This document shows, piece after piece, positions 40,364 through 49,380 of a stretch of 64,000 nt of DNA; positions within the stretch are counted from its first letter, which is position 1; every line of letters begins with the position of its first letter. A program made the position numbers and the translations under genes. The stretch comes from Agreia sp. Leaf283 (GTDB lineage: Bacteria > Actinomycetota > Actinomycetes > Actinomycetales > Microbacteriaceae). Under the pieces are notes generated by a model. It was given only the letters and a program-made list of their open reading frames with translations, did not search any database and was not told the origin of the DNA. Location of the stretch: contig NZ_LMNF01000004.1 in assembly GCF_001422485.1 (NCBI RefSeq), positions 310,001 to 374,000 of the forward strand. Reading direction: 5' to 3'.

Positions 40364-41421
40364 TCCGCCCCCGTTCCATCGCGACAGCAGCCGCAACGCT
40401 CGCCATCGCCGCCCTCGCCCTCACCGGCTGCGGCACGACCACCGTCGACGACAGCGGCGCACCCGTTGCCGAAGCCACCTCCGACGCCTGCGCATCCGAC
40501 ACCACGACCACGTCGACCGGCCCGGTCTCGCTGACCGACGGCGTCGGCCGCACAGTCGAGCTCGACAAGCCCGCCGAGCGCATCGCCGTTCTCGAATGGC
40601 AGCAGATCGAGGATGCCCTCACCCTGTGCGTCGCGCCCGTCGCGGTCTCCGACTCGGCCGGGTACGCCACCTACGTGAGCGCCGAGACGCTGCCCGAGGG
40701 CGTCGTCGACCTGGGCACGCGAGGCGAGCCTGACCTCGACGCGCTGTACGCCACGAACCCCGACCTGATCATCATCGAGGCGTTCAGCGCCGACGACGAG
40801 CTGATCGGCACGCTCGAGGAGCGCGGCGTTCCCGTGCTGGCCACCATCGGAGCCGACGGGGCCGACCCGATCGGCAACATGAAGACCGTGTTCTCGATGA
40901 TCGCCGAGGCCACCGGGCGCGAAGACCGCGCCGAGCAGGTGCTCGACGAGTTCGACGCGCACCTCGCCGACGCCAAGACCGAGGTCTCGTCCGTCGCCCT
41001 GCCGACCACCGACTTCCTCTTCTTCGACGGCTGGGTCGAGGGCGGCAACGTCGTCATCCGCCCCTACGGACAGGGCGCCCTCTTCACCGCTCTCGGCGAG
41101 CAGCTCGGCCTGACGTCGGCGTGGACCGACGAGATCGACGAGGCCTACGGCAGCGGAGGAGTCGACCCGGCCTACGGCCTCGGCCAGACCGACATCGAGG
41201 GCCTCACCGCCGTCGGCAACGCGAACCTCTTCTACTCGGCCGACGAGGGCGCAGACGGCTACGTGTCCGAGTTCGAGAAGAGCCCGATCTGGACCTCGCT
41301 GCCCGCCGTCACGGAGGGCCGCGCGCACGCGTTCCCGTCGGGCGTCTGGGGAGCCGGCGGCCCGCTGTCGAACCAGCAGGCCATCGACGCCTACGTCGAC
41401 ATCATCACGCAGCAGGGTTGA
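40360..41421 (+). CDS. Iron-siderophore substrate-binding lipoprotein
   Basis: 353 aa. Signal peptide with lipobox LALTGC, lipid-anchored at Cys24. The two-lobed binding domain of class III receptors begins at VSLTDGVGRTVELDKPAERIAVLEW. NPDLIIIEAFSADDELIGTLEERGVPVLATIG and VWGAGGPLSNQQAIDAYVDII are the expected conserved segments. It captures an iron complex outside the membrane and delivers it to the fused permease. The siderophore is unknown and no biosynthesis genes lie nearby, so a foreign or host siderophore is possible. Confidence 0.9.
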   Translation: MIRPRSIATAAATLAIAALALTGCGTTTVDDSGAPVAEATSDACASDTTTTSTGPVSLTDGVGRTVELDKPAERIAVLEWQQIEDALTLCVAPVAVSDSAGYATYVSAETLPEGVVDLGTRGEPDLDALYATNPDLIIIEAFSADDELIGTLEERGVPVLATIGADGADPIGNMKTVFSMIAEATGREDRAEQVLDEFDAHLADAKTEVSSVALPTTDFLFFDGWVEGGNVVIRPYGQGALFTALGEQLGLTSAWTDEIDEAYGSGGVDPAYGLGQTDIEGLTAVGNANLFYSADEGADGYVSEFEKSPIWTSLPAVTEGRAHAFPSGVWGAGGPLSNQQAIDAYVDIITQQG

Positions 41422-43505
41422 GCACCGCCGTCCGGGTAGCGCGCGCGAGACCCTCCGTCGGCCTGCGCGGCGCGGCGAGCGGGGCGGCCACACTGGCCGC
41501 CCTGCTGCTCGCCGTCGTGGTCGTCGGGCTCTGGCATGTCACGCAGGGAACCTCCGGCGTCGACATGTGGGGTCTCATGCGGCTGCTCGGCGGCGCACAG
41601 GAGACCGTGGGCGGTGTGCCGGTCGGCGACGTGCTGACCGGCTCCCGCCTGCCGCGCCTCTTCGCCGGGGTCGCGGTGGGCTTCGCCCTCGGCGTTGCCG
41701 GAGTGCTGTTGCAGGCGATCAGCCGCAATGCCCTCGCGTCGCCCGACACCCTCGCGGTCACGGCCGGCTCCTACTTCGCGCTCACCGCGGTCGCGGCCTT
41801 CGGCCTCTCCGTTCCCCTGTGGGCCTCGAGCGGAGTCGCCTTCATCGGGGGCCTGCTCGCCGCAGCCGTCGTGCTCGGCCTCGCCGGAACATCCGCCGGC
41901 ACCGGCACCACCCGGCTGATTCTCGCCGGCTCGGCCATCGCGCTGGCCCTCGATGCGGCGACCGCCATGCTGCTCATTCTCTTCAAGGAGAACACCACAG
42001 GCCTCTACGCCTGGGGAAGCGGCTCGCTCGCGCAGCTCAACATCGATGCCTCTGTGCGGGCGGCCCCCGTGATCATCGTGGCGCTCGCGGCCGCGCTGCT
42101 GCTCTCGCGGCGCCTCGACGTGCTCGGCCTGGGCGATGACGCCGCGTCGTCGCTGGGTGTGCCCATCCGGTCGACCCGCGTCGTCGCGGTGCTCTGCGCG
42201 GTACTTCTCACGGCGATCTCAGTGACGTTGGCCGGCCCGATCGCTTTCGTGGGCCTCGGCGCCCCGGTGCTGGCCCGCCTGCTCGCCGCGCGCATCCGGG
42301 TGCTGAACCGTCACCTCTTTCTCATTCCCGCCACCGGGCTCGTCGGCGCGCTGCTGATTCTGCTGGCGGATGCGACGCTCCGCGCGATCCTCGGTGCCGA
42401 GGGCGCCGCGGCGATTCCGACCGGCGTGCCCACCGCCCTGCTCGGAGCCGTCGTGATCGTGGTGCTCGCGCGCCGTCTGCGCGACTCCGGGCCGATCCGC
42501 CTGCCCCCGCAGGCCAGGGCCGGGCTGCGCTCGCACCGCCGCTATATCGTCGCGCTCGTCGTGGCCGCGGTTCTGCTCGCGGTCGCCGTCGTCGTCGGCC
42601 TGCTCGCCGGCAGCCTGTGGCTGCGCACCGGCGACATCGGCCTCTGGCTGCAGGGCGTCGCCCCCGATCTCGTGGGCCGGGCGCTGGATGAGCGGCTTCC
42701 GCGCGTGGCCGCGGCGGTTCTGGCCGGTGCGGCCCTCGGGCTGGCCGGATGCGTGGTGCAGAGCACCGTGCGCAACCCGCTCGCCGAGCCGGGCATCCTG
42801 GGCATCACCGCCGGCGCCGGCCTCGGAGCGGTGATCGTGGTCACGTCTCTGGGTGGAAGCCGCCCCCTGCTCGTCGTGATGGCGGTCGTGCTCGGCCTCG
42901 CGACCTTCGCCCTGATCACGGCGCTCGCCTGGCGCGGCGGACTGCTGCCCGACCGCTTCGTGCTGATCGGCATCGGCTGCGGCTACGGAATCAGCGCACT
43001 CACGACGTTCCTGCTGCTTCGAGCCGACCCCTACAACACCCCGCGCATCCTGACCTGGTTGTCTGGAACGACCTACGGCCGCACCTTGCCGGATGTCGCG
43101 CCCGTGGCCGTGGCGCTCGTCATCGCGATTCCGCTGCTGCTCGGCATGCGGCGTCAGCTCGACCTGCTCGCCATCGACGAGGACACCCCGCGCATCCTCG
43201 GCGTACGGCTCGAGCGCACGCGGCTCGGGGTGCTCGCGCTCGCGGCGGTGCTCGCGGCGGTCAGTGTCGTCGCGATCGGCGCTGTCGGATTCGTCGGCCT
43301 GGTCGCGCCGCACCTCGCCCGTGCGCTCGTCGGTTCGCGGCACAGTCGGGTGATACCGGTGTCGGTGGTGCTCGGTGCTGTGCTCGTGTGCGTCGCCGAC
43401 CTGCTCGGGCGCACGCTCATCGCGCCGGCGCAGGTTCCCGCCGGGCTCATGATCGCGCTGATCGGGGCGCCCTACTTCGTGTGGCTGCTGAGGCGCTCGC
43501 GCTGA
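41418..43505 (+). CDS. Fused FecCD-family siderophore permease (FhuB-like double permease)
   Basis: 695 aa, about twice the length of a normal FecCD permease. The best start is TTG at 41418, overlapping the receptor stop (TTGA); upstream frames lie inside the receptor gene. Both halves have complete FecCD cores: half 1 LTGSRLPRLFAGVAVGFALGVAGVLLQAISRNALASPDTLAVTAG and GPIAFVGLGAPVLARLL; half 2 LDERLPRVAAAVLAGAALGLAGCVVQSTVRNPLAEPGILGITAG and GAVGFVGLVAPHLARALVG. About 20 helices in total. This is the single-chain arrangement known from FhuB, able to form the full channel without a second subunit. Confidence 0.87.
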   Translation: MSTAVRVARARPSVGLRGAASGAATLAALLLAVVVVGLWHVTQGTSGVDMWGLMRLLGGAQETVGGVPVGDVLTGSRLPRLFAGVAVGFALGVAGVLLQAISRNALASPDTLAVTAGSYFALTAVAAFGLSVPLWASSGVAFIGGLLAAAVVLGLAGTSAGTGTTRLILAGSAIALALDAATAMLLILFKENTTGLYAWGSGSLAQLNIDASVRAAPVIIVALAAALLLSRRLDVLGLGDDAASSLGVPIRSTRVVAVLCAVLLTAISVTLAGPIAFVGLGAPVLARLLAARIRVLNRHLFLIPATGLVGALLILLADATLRAILGAEGAAAIPTGVPTALLGAVVIVVLARRLRDSGPIRLPPQARAGLRSHRRYIVALVVAAVLLAVAVVVGLLAGSLWLRTGDIGLWLQGVAPDLVGRALDERLPRVAAAVLAGAALGLAGCVVQSTVRNPLAEPGILGITAGAGLGAVIVVTSLGGSRPLLVVMAVVLGLATFALITALAWRGGLLPDRFVLIGIGCGYGISALTTFLLLRADPYNTPRILTWLSGTTYGRTLPDVAPVAVALVIAIPLLLGMRRQLDLLAIDEDTPRILGVRLERTRLGVLALAAVLAAVSVVAIGAVGFVGLVAPHLARALVGSRHSRVIPVSVVLGAVLVCVADLLGRTLIAPAQVPAGLMIALIGAPYFVWLLRRSR

Positions 43506-43543
43506 TCGGCGATTTGTCGTCTCGATCGACAAACGACCTGCAG

Positions 43544-43626
43544 TTGACATGCGCTCATTCACACCCCACACTCGTCATATGAAGCGCTTCATCGGCGTCT
43601 TCTGCCAATCACATGAAGCGCTTCAT
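43544..43626 (+). promoter_or_regulatory. Promoter and two LacI-type operators of the sugar importer operon
   Basis: -35 TTGACA at 43544-43549 and a weak -10 CACACT at 43567-43572 (17-bp spacer). Two perfect 14-bp palindromes ATGAAGCGCTTCAT follow at 43579-43592 and 43613-43626, just before the binding protein gene. The same palindrome occurs twice upstream of the GH3 gene. Confidence 0.85.
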
Positions 43627-43648
43627 GCGCTCGTTTCAAGGAGGAAAC

Positions 43649-44947
43649 ATGATCACAGCACGAAGGGCTCGCAGGCGGAACCTTTCCATCGTCGCTGCAG
43701 TGGGAGTGGGCGTCATCGCCCTGACCGGCTGCTCGGGCGGCGGCGCATCCAGCTCGAAGGAATTCACCTACCTCGGGCAGACCCAGAACACGGCGATCTC
43801 GGGCACCCTCGACATCCTGGCGAAAGACCAGTGCGCGGCCGCCGAGAAGGCGGCCCCGCTGAAGGCGGATGCCATCGACGGAACGACCTGGGACCAGCAA
43901 CTGCAGCTGCTCGCCGGCCAGGACGCGCTCTCCGACATGAGCATGGCTGGCGGCACGCCGTCGCTCATGCAGGAGTTCATCGACTCCGGAAAGGTGCTCA
44001 ACCTCTCGGAGACGTTCGAGAAGGAGGGGCTCGAGGGCCGCGTTCTTCCGGCAGCCGAGTCGACGATCAAGGCGCTGTACGGGGGCGGCGACCTCTACGC
44101 GCTGCCGACCGAGTTCAACATCGAGGGCTTCTGGTACAACAAACAGCTTCTCGCCGACAATGGCATCGAAGCTCCGGTCACCTGGGACGACCTCGTCGAC
44201 GCCGCGGCCACCCTCGACGCGAACGGCGTGCAGCCGTTCGTCGCCGCGGGCAAGGACGGTTGGCCGATCACCCGCCTCGTAGGGGACTACATCGCGCGTG
44301 ACCTGGGCCCGGACGCCCTGCAGAAGGTCGCCGATGGCGACGCGTCGCTCACCGACCCCGAGTACGTGGCCGCAGCCGACGCCGTCGCGGAGCTCGGAAC
44401 CGAGGGCTACTTCGGACCGGCCGCGGGATCGATCGACTACAACACCGCGCTCAATCAGTTCCTCACCGGCGGCGGAGCCTTCTTCTACATGGGCAGCTGG
44501 GCGCTCGCTGCCTTCAACGACCCGGAGCAGAACAAGATCGGGGTCGACAACATCGGCTTCGCTCCGTTCCCGGCCGTCGAGGGCGGCGCGGGCAGCATCG
44601 ACCAGGTTCCCGCCAACGTGGGCATCCCGGTCATGTTCACCGAGAAGGGCTACGACGACGACGTCGCCCAGTGGCTCGACTGCGTGACCGCCAACTATGG
44701 AGACGTGGCACTGAACGAGTTCGGCCAGGTCACCGGCTTCGTCGTGAACAACCCGCCCGCCGACCAGCCGGCCCTCACGCAGGAGGTGCAGGACATCATC
44801 GCCGACGCTCCGAGCAGTGTGCTCTGGTTCGAGGCCGCGTTCACCCCTGAGGCGACGTCTGTCAGCCAGAAGAACGGCGGCGGGCTCGCATCGGGCACGC
44901 TCACCGGAGAGGCGTTCATGAAGCTCGTGCAGGACGCGAACAACTAA
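43649..44947 (+). CDS. Carbohydrate ABC transporter substrate-binding lipoprotein
   Basis: 432 aa from the ATG at 43649 with AAGGAGG 5 nt upstream; the longer frame would start inside an operator. Lipoprotein signal: IALTGCSGG with Cys28. Cluster-B-type sugar-binding fold: NIEGFWYNKQLLADNGIEAPVTWDDLVDAA, TGGGAFFYMGSWALAAF and NVGIPVMFTEKGYDD. It binds the sugar released or taken up for the rhamnosidase/GH43 locus, probably a rhamnose-containing oligosaccharide. First gene of the operon controlled by the LacI operators. A hairpin separates it from the permease genes. Confidence 0.9.
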   Translation: MITARRARRRNLSIVAAVGVGVIALTGCSGGGASSSKEFTYLGQTQNTAISGTLDILAKDQCAAAEKAAPLKADAIDGTTWDQQLQLLAGQDALSDMSMAGGTPSLMQEFIDSGKVLNLSETFEKEGLEGRVLPAAESTIKALYGGGDLYALPTEFNIEGFWYNKQLLADNGIEAPVTWDDLVDAAATLDANGVQPFVAAGKDGWPITRLVGDYIARDLGPDALQKVADGDASLTDPEYVAAADAVAELGTEGYFGPAAGSIDYNTALNQFLTGGGAFFYMGSWALAAFNDPEQNKIGVDNIGFAPFPAVEGGAGSIDQVPANVGIPVMFTEKGYDDDVAQWLDCVTANYGDVALNEFGQVTGFVVNNPPADQPALTQEVQDIIADAPSSVLWFEAAFTPEATSVSQKNGGGLASGTLTGEAFMKLVQDANN

Positions 44948-44966
44948 CCCTCTTCACTCACCCGAA

Positions 44967-45000
44967 GCGAGGGTGGAGTCGCCGTCGACTCCACCCTCGC
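44967..45000 (+). terminator. Hairpin between binding protein and permease genes
   Basis: Perfect 15-bp stem GCGAGGGTGGAGTCG / CGACTCCACCCTCGC with loop CCGT, 19 bp after the binding protein stop. It probably acts as a partial terminator or 3-prime mRNA stabiliser, so that the binding protein is made in excess over the membrane subunits. Confidence 0.72.
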
Positions 45001-45026
45001 ATCTTGGACAAAAGGCAGCACCACCC

Positions 45027-45917
45027 ATGGAAAGACTCCTCGGCAACCCGCGTGCCGTACTCGTGCTTCTCGGCCCCGCACTGCTCGTGTACTCGCTTGT
45101 CATGCTCATCCCGATCGTGTGGTCGCTCGTCTACACGGTGTACGAGGGCAACGCGGTGAGCGGCTTCGAGTTCGTCGGCATCGACAACTTCGTGCGCTTC
45201 TTCAACGACCCCACCGCCCTCGAGGCCGTCGGGTTCACCATCCGGTACGCACTCATCCTCACCGTGCTCCAGGTCGTGGTCGGATACGCCCTCGCGCTGC
45301 TCTACGTCTTCTACCTGAAGAAGGCATCCTCACTGGTTCGCACCCTCGTCTTCTTCCCCGTCATCCTTCCGACCGTCGCCGTGGCGCTCCTGTTCCGCCG
45401 ATTCTTCGAGGCTGCTCCGACCGAGGGGCCGATCAACTCCATCATGGAGTTCGTGGGCCTCAGCACCTTCGACTGGTTCGGCCAACCGGATGCCTCGTTC
45501 TGGGTCATCATCATGATGGATCTCTGGCGCTCGATGGGGTTCTATGCGGTTCTGCTCTATGCCGGAGTCGTCGAGATCCCCGAGGACATCATCGAGTCGG
45601 CCCGAATCGACGGCGCTGCCGGCTGGCGTCTTGTACGCCACATCATCCTGCCGCTGTCGCTTCCTGTTCTGCTGTCGGCAACGATCTTCAGCATCAACGG
45701 CACTCTCAAGGTCTTCGATTCGGTCGTGGCCCTGACGAACGGCGGCCCGGGCACGTCCACGACGCCACTGACCGTGTACATGTTCCAGACCTCCTTCAGT
45801 TTCGGCCAGTACGGCTACGGCAGCACGGTCGCCCTGATGCTCACGGTGATGTGCCTGCTGGTGACGATCTTCATCTTCCGCGCGTCGCGCCGTGACCTCA
45901 CGAGGAACGAAAAATGA
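45027..45917 (+). CDS. Carbohydrate ABC transporter permease 1 (MalF-like)
   Basis: 296 aa from the ATG at 45027, preceded by AAAGG. Six membrane segments beginning at VLVLLGPALLVYSLVMLIPIVWSLVYTVYEG. The EAA loop is EIPEDIIESARIDGAAGWRLVRHIILPLSLPVL, which contacts the ATPase. No ATPase gene is present in the locus, so a shared MsiK-type ATPase elsewhere probably energises it, as is usual for actinobacterial sugar importers. Stop overlaps the next start (ATGA). Confidence 0.9.
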   Translation: MERLLGNPRAVLVLLGPALLVYSLVMLIPIVWSLVYTVYEGNAVSGFEFVGIDNFVRFFNDPTALEAVGFTIRYALILTVLQVVVGYALALLYVFYLKKASSLVRTLVFFPVILPTVAVALLFRRFFEAAPTEGPINSIMEFVGLSTFDWFGQPDASFWVIIMMDLWRSMGFYAVLLYAGVVEIPEDIIESARIDGAAGWRLVRHIILPLSLPVLLSATIFSINGTLKVFDSVVALTNGGPGTSTTPLTVYMFQTSFSFGQYGYGSTVALMLTVMCLLVTIFIFRASRRDLTRNEK

Positions 45918-46780
45918 CCACTCTCGCCGTCACTCCCTTTCACCGTCGGTTCCGCACCTTTGTGCGCCGCCTTCCTGTGTACATCGGCGTCGCCATCCTG
46001 CTCATCATCGTGGCGTATCCGTTGGTCTGGCTGCTGCTCGGGTCGTTCAAGCAGCAGGACGAGTTCCTCAGCGAACCCTTCTGGTCGCTGCCCCGCAGCT
46101 GGAGCTTCGACAACTACGTCGAAGCGTTCGTGGGAGGCGGTCTCGGCAAGTACATCCTCAACAGCGTCATCGCTGTCTTTCCCTCGATGTTCCTCATCCT
46201 GCTCCTCGGCACTGCTGCAGGTTTCGCACTCGAGGTCATGGTCTGGAAGGGCAGGGGTGCCGTTCTTCTCGTCTTCCTCGCGGGTGTGATGATCCCGCTG
46301 CAGATGATCCTGCTGCCGCTCTTCACCATCTACTTCAACCTGCACCTCACCGGTACTCTCTGGCCGCTGATCATCACCTACACCGCGACGGGCCTGCCCC
46401 TGACGGTGTTCATGATGGCCACCTTCTTCAGGGCGGTGCCGCGCGAGATCTTCGAGGCCGCCACCCTCGACGGCGCGAACATCTACCGCATCTTCTGGTC
46501 GGTCGGGATACCGCTCGTGCGCAATGCCCTCTTCACGGTCGCCCTGGTGCAGTTCTTCTTCATCTGGAACGACCTGTTGATCGCGCTGACGTTCACCAAC
46601 AGCCAGGACCTGCGCACGATTCAGGCAGGCCTGCTCAACTTCACCGGCCAGTATGGCGCGGTCGACTACGGCCCGATGTTCGCCGGCATCGCCGTGAACG
46701 TCGTCGGAACCCTCGTGCTCTACCTCTTCCTCAACCAGAAGGTCATGAAGGGCCTGACGGCTGGATCGGTGAAGGGATGA
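45914..46780 (+). CDS. Carbohydrate ABC transporter permease 2 (MalG-like)
   Basis: 288 aa with six membrane segments (YIGVAILLIIVAYPLVWLLLGSFK at the start). The EAA loop is AVPREIFEAATLDGANIYRIFWSVGIPLVRNAL. Ends YLFLNQKVMKGLTAGSVKG, a typical MalG-type C-terminus. It overlaps the rhamnosidase start (ATGA), so transport and hydrolysis are on one transcript. Confidence 0.9.
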   Translation: MTTLAVTPFHRRFRTFVRRLPVYIGVAILLIIVAYPLVWLLLGSFKQQDEFLSEPFWSLPRSWSFDNYVEAFVGGGLGKYILNSVIAVFPSMFLILLLGTAAGFALEVMVWKGRGAVLLVFLAGVMIPLQMILLPLFTIYFNLHLTGTLWPLIITYTATGLPLTVFMMATFFRAVPREIFEAATLDGANIYRIFWSVGIPLVRNALFTVALVQFFFIWNDLLIALTFTNSQDLRTIQAGLLNFTGQYGAVDYGPMFAGIAVNVVGTLVLYLFLNQKVMKGLTAGSVKG

Positions 46781-49380
46781 GCGCCCGAGTGACACGGCTG
46801 CGCGCGGAGCACCGCCGCGAGGCCTCGGGCCTCGGAACCGCCACGCCGCGGCTGTCGTGGTGGGTGGATTCCGCGTCGGAAAGCTCCCTGCTCTGGACGG
46901 AGTTCGAGAAGACCACGGTCGACGGGCTCGTGAGTACGGCGCGTGTGGTGGGGGCGGAGCAGGTTCTCGTCGACTGGCCGTTCGCGCCCCTTGCCTCGCG
47001 GGAGATCGTCGACGTTCGAGCGCGCGTGGGCCTGCATGGCGGCACGGTCGGGGACTGGAGCGACTCGCTCCGCCTCGAGACGGGACTCCTGCGCCGTGAG
47101 GACTGGACGGTCCCATTCGTCGTGCCCTCGGCATCCGCACCCCGCACGGGGCCGCGGCCGGCGTGGATGCTGCGGGCCGAATTCGAGGTCGAGGTCGCGC
47201 CCGTGCGCGCCCGGCTCTACATGACAGCCCAGGGCATCTATCGTTCGGAGATCAACGGCGCCCGCGTCGGCGACGACGAACTGGCACCGGGCTGGACGAG
47301 CTACGACCACCGCCTTCGGGCACAGGCCTACGATGTGACCGCGCTGCTGCAGACCGGTGCGAACGCCATCGGCATCGAGCTCGCCGACGGCTGGTTCCGC
47401 GGAAACATCGGCTTCGACGGTGGCGTCTGGGATCTGTACGGTCCGCACATCGGTGTGGTCGCCCAGCTCGAACTGACAGGCAGCGACGGCGTCCACCGTC
47501 TCGTCGACCTGTCCGACTCGTGGCGGGCATCCGCAGGCCCGACCACGGCTGCGGGCCTCTACGAGGGCGAAGAGTACGACGCCCGGCGGCTCGACCCCGA
47601 TTGGTCACGTGCCGGATGCGACGACTCGAGCTGGGCGCGCCCGGAGCTGCGTGGGCTCGCAACGGTGACGGCCCGCATCGAACACGCTGTCGCCGAACCC
47701 GTTCGGCAGGTCGAGGAGCTGCTTCCCGTATCGATCGAGTACAGGCGGAACGGGCGGATCCGCCTCGACTTCGGTCAGAACATCTCGGGCAGGCTGTCTG
47801 TGCATGCCGAGGCCGAAGCCGGCCACACCCTCCGTCTGCACCACGCAGAGGCCCTCGAGGATGACGAACTCGCGGTGCGCCCGCTCCGTCGTGCGACGAG
47901 CGTCGACAGCTATGTCTTCGGCGGTACGGGCGAAGAGTCCTGGCAGCCCCGGTTCACGATCCACGGCTTCCGTTATGCGGAGCTCGAGGGGTGGCCGGAG
48001 AGGACGGTGGCGCCGGGGGCGGTCCGGGCGGTCGTCGTGCACACCGACATGGAACGCACCGGCTGGTTCACCGTCGACGACCCGATGCTGCAGAAGCTGC
48101 ATGACAACACCGTCTGGAGCATGCGCGACAACTTCGTCGACCTGCCCACCGACTGCCCGCAACGCGACGAGCGCATGGGCTGGACCGGCGACATCCAGGT
48201 CTTCGCGCCGGCCGCGTCGTACCTCTACCGCAGCGCGGGCGTGCTCGACACCTGGCTTCGCGACGTGGGCGATGAGCAGCATGCCGACGGCGCCGTGCCC
48301 AACTTCGTGCCATGGGTTCCCTGCGGATTCCCCGAGGCCTCATCGGCCGTATGGGGAGATGCCGCTGCGATCGTGCCGTGGACCATGTGGGAGCAACTGG
48401 GCGACCGAGGGATACTCGCGCAGCAGTTCGCGAGCATGCAGGGCTGGGTCGACCACCTCGCGGCGCGCGCAGACGACGACGGAGCGATCCGCACGGGCTT
48501 CGCGCTCGGCGACTGGCTCGACCCGATCGCGCCGCCGGAGGACCCCGGAGCCGCCCGAACCGACCGGTATCTCGTCACCACCGCGTACCTCGTGCGCTCC
48601 GCCCGCATCGTGGCCGATGTTGCAGGGATGCTCGGTGATGTGACGACGCAGGCCCGGTACGCGGGTCTCGCCGACCGTACGCTCGGCGCTTTCCGCCAGG
48701 AGTGGATCCTGTCGTCGGGCCGGATGGTGGGCGAGTCGCCCACGTCGCTCGCCCTGGCACTGGACTTCGACCTCTTCGAGAACGCCACCCAGCGCTCGGA
48801 CGCCGGTGCCCGCCTCGCGGAACTCGTGGCCGAGGGCGACTTCCGAATACCGACGGGCTTCGTCGGCACCCCGATCATCTGCGGGGCGCTTGCCGACACG
48901 GGCCATGTCGAGTCCGCGTATGCGCTTCTGCAGCAGACGGAATGCCCGTCTTGGCTGTACCCGATCACCATGGGCGCGACGACGATCTGGGAACGCTGGG
49001 ACAGCATGCTCCCCGACGGCAGGGTCAATCCGGGCGATATGACGTCGTTCAATCACTACGCGCTGGGTGCCGTGGTCGACTTCATGCACCGGACAGTGGC
49101 CGGTCTGGCGCCCATCGAGCCCGGGTACCGACGTATACGCATCGCGCCCAGGCCGGGAGGCACCGTGCACGCGGCCTCGACCCGCTTCGACAGCCCGTAC
49201 GGCCCGATCGACGTGTCCTGGCGACTCCACGGGGAGCGCTTCGAGCTCACCGCCCGAGTTCCCTTCGGCGTGACCGCCGAAGTCGAATTGCCCGGCCGAG
49301 CCGACCGCCTGACCGTCGGCGCCGGTGCGCACGAGCTGCATTCAGACATCCGTACCCTCGAACTCAGAAAGACGACATGA
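46777..49380 (+). CDS. GH78 alpha-L-rhamnosidase
   Basis: 867 aa from the ATG overlapping the permease stop; the long in-frame extension upstream lies over the permease gene. N-terminal beta domains (residues 1-330), then the (alpha/alpha)6 catalytic barrel with the GH78 acidic motif VDLPTDCPQRDERMGWTGDI (general acid Asp/Glu cluster). Further barrel signatures are SYLYRSAGVLDTWLRDVGDEQHADGAVPNFVPW and YPITMGATTIWERWDSMLPDG. A C-terminal beta domain ends it. No signal peptide, so it hydrolyses rhamnosides inside the cell after import. Its stop overlaps the GH43 start. Confidence 0.88.
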   Translation: MSARVTRLRAEHRREASGLGTATPRLSWWVDSASESSLLWTEFEKTTVDGLVSTARVVGAEQVLVDWPFAPLASREIVDVRARVGLHGGTVGDWSDSLRLETGLLRREDWTVPFVVPSASAPRTGPRPAWMLRAEFEVEVAPVRARLYMTAQGIYRSEINGARVGDDELAPGWTSYDHRLRAQAYDVTALLQTGANAIGIELADGWFRGNIGFDGGVWDLYGPHIGVVAQLELTGSDGVHRLVDLSDSWRASAGPTTAAGLYEGEEYDARRLDPDWSRAGCDDSSWARPELRGLATVTARIEHAVAEPVRQVEELLPVSIEYRRNGRIRLDFGQNISGRLSVHAEAEAGHTLRLHHAEALEDDELAVRPLRRATSVDSYVFGGTGEESWQPRFTIHGFRYAELEGWPERTVAPGAVRAVVVHTDMERTGWFTVDDPMLQKLHDNTVWSMRDNFVDLPTDCPQRDERMGWTGDIQVFAPAASYLYRSAGVLDTWLRDVGDEQHADGAVPNFVPWVPCGFPEASSAVWGDAAAIVPWTMWEQLGDRGILAQQFASMQGWVDHLAARADDDGAIRTGFALGDWLDPIAPPEDPGAARTDRYLVTTAYLVRSARIVADVAGMLGDVTTQARYAGLADRTLGAFRQEWILSSGRMVGESPTSLALALDFDLFENATQRSDAGARLAELVAEGDFRIPTGFVGTPIICGALADTGHVESAYALLQQTECPSWLYPITMGATTIWERWDSMLPDGRVNPGDMTSFNHYALGAVVDFMHRTVAGLAPIEPGYRRIRIAPRPGGTVHAASTRFDSPYGPIDVSWRLHGERFELTARVPFGVTAEVELPGRADRLTVGAGAHELHSDIRTLELRKTT

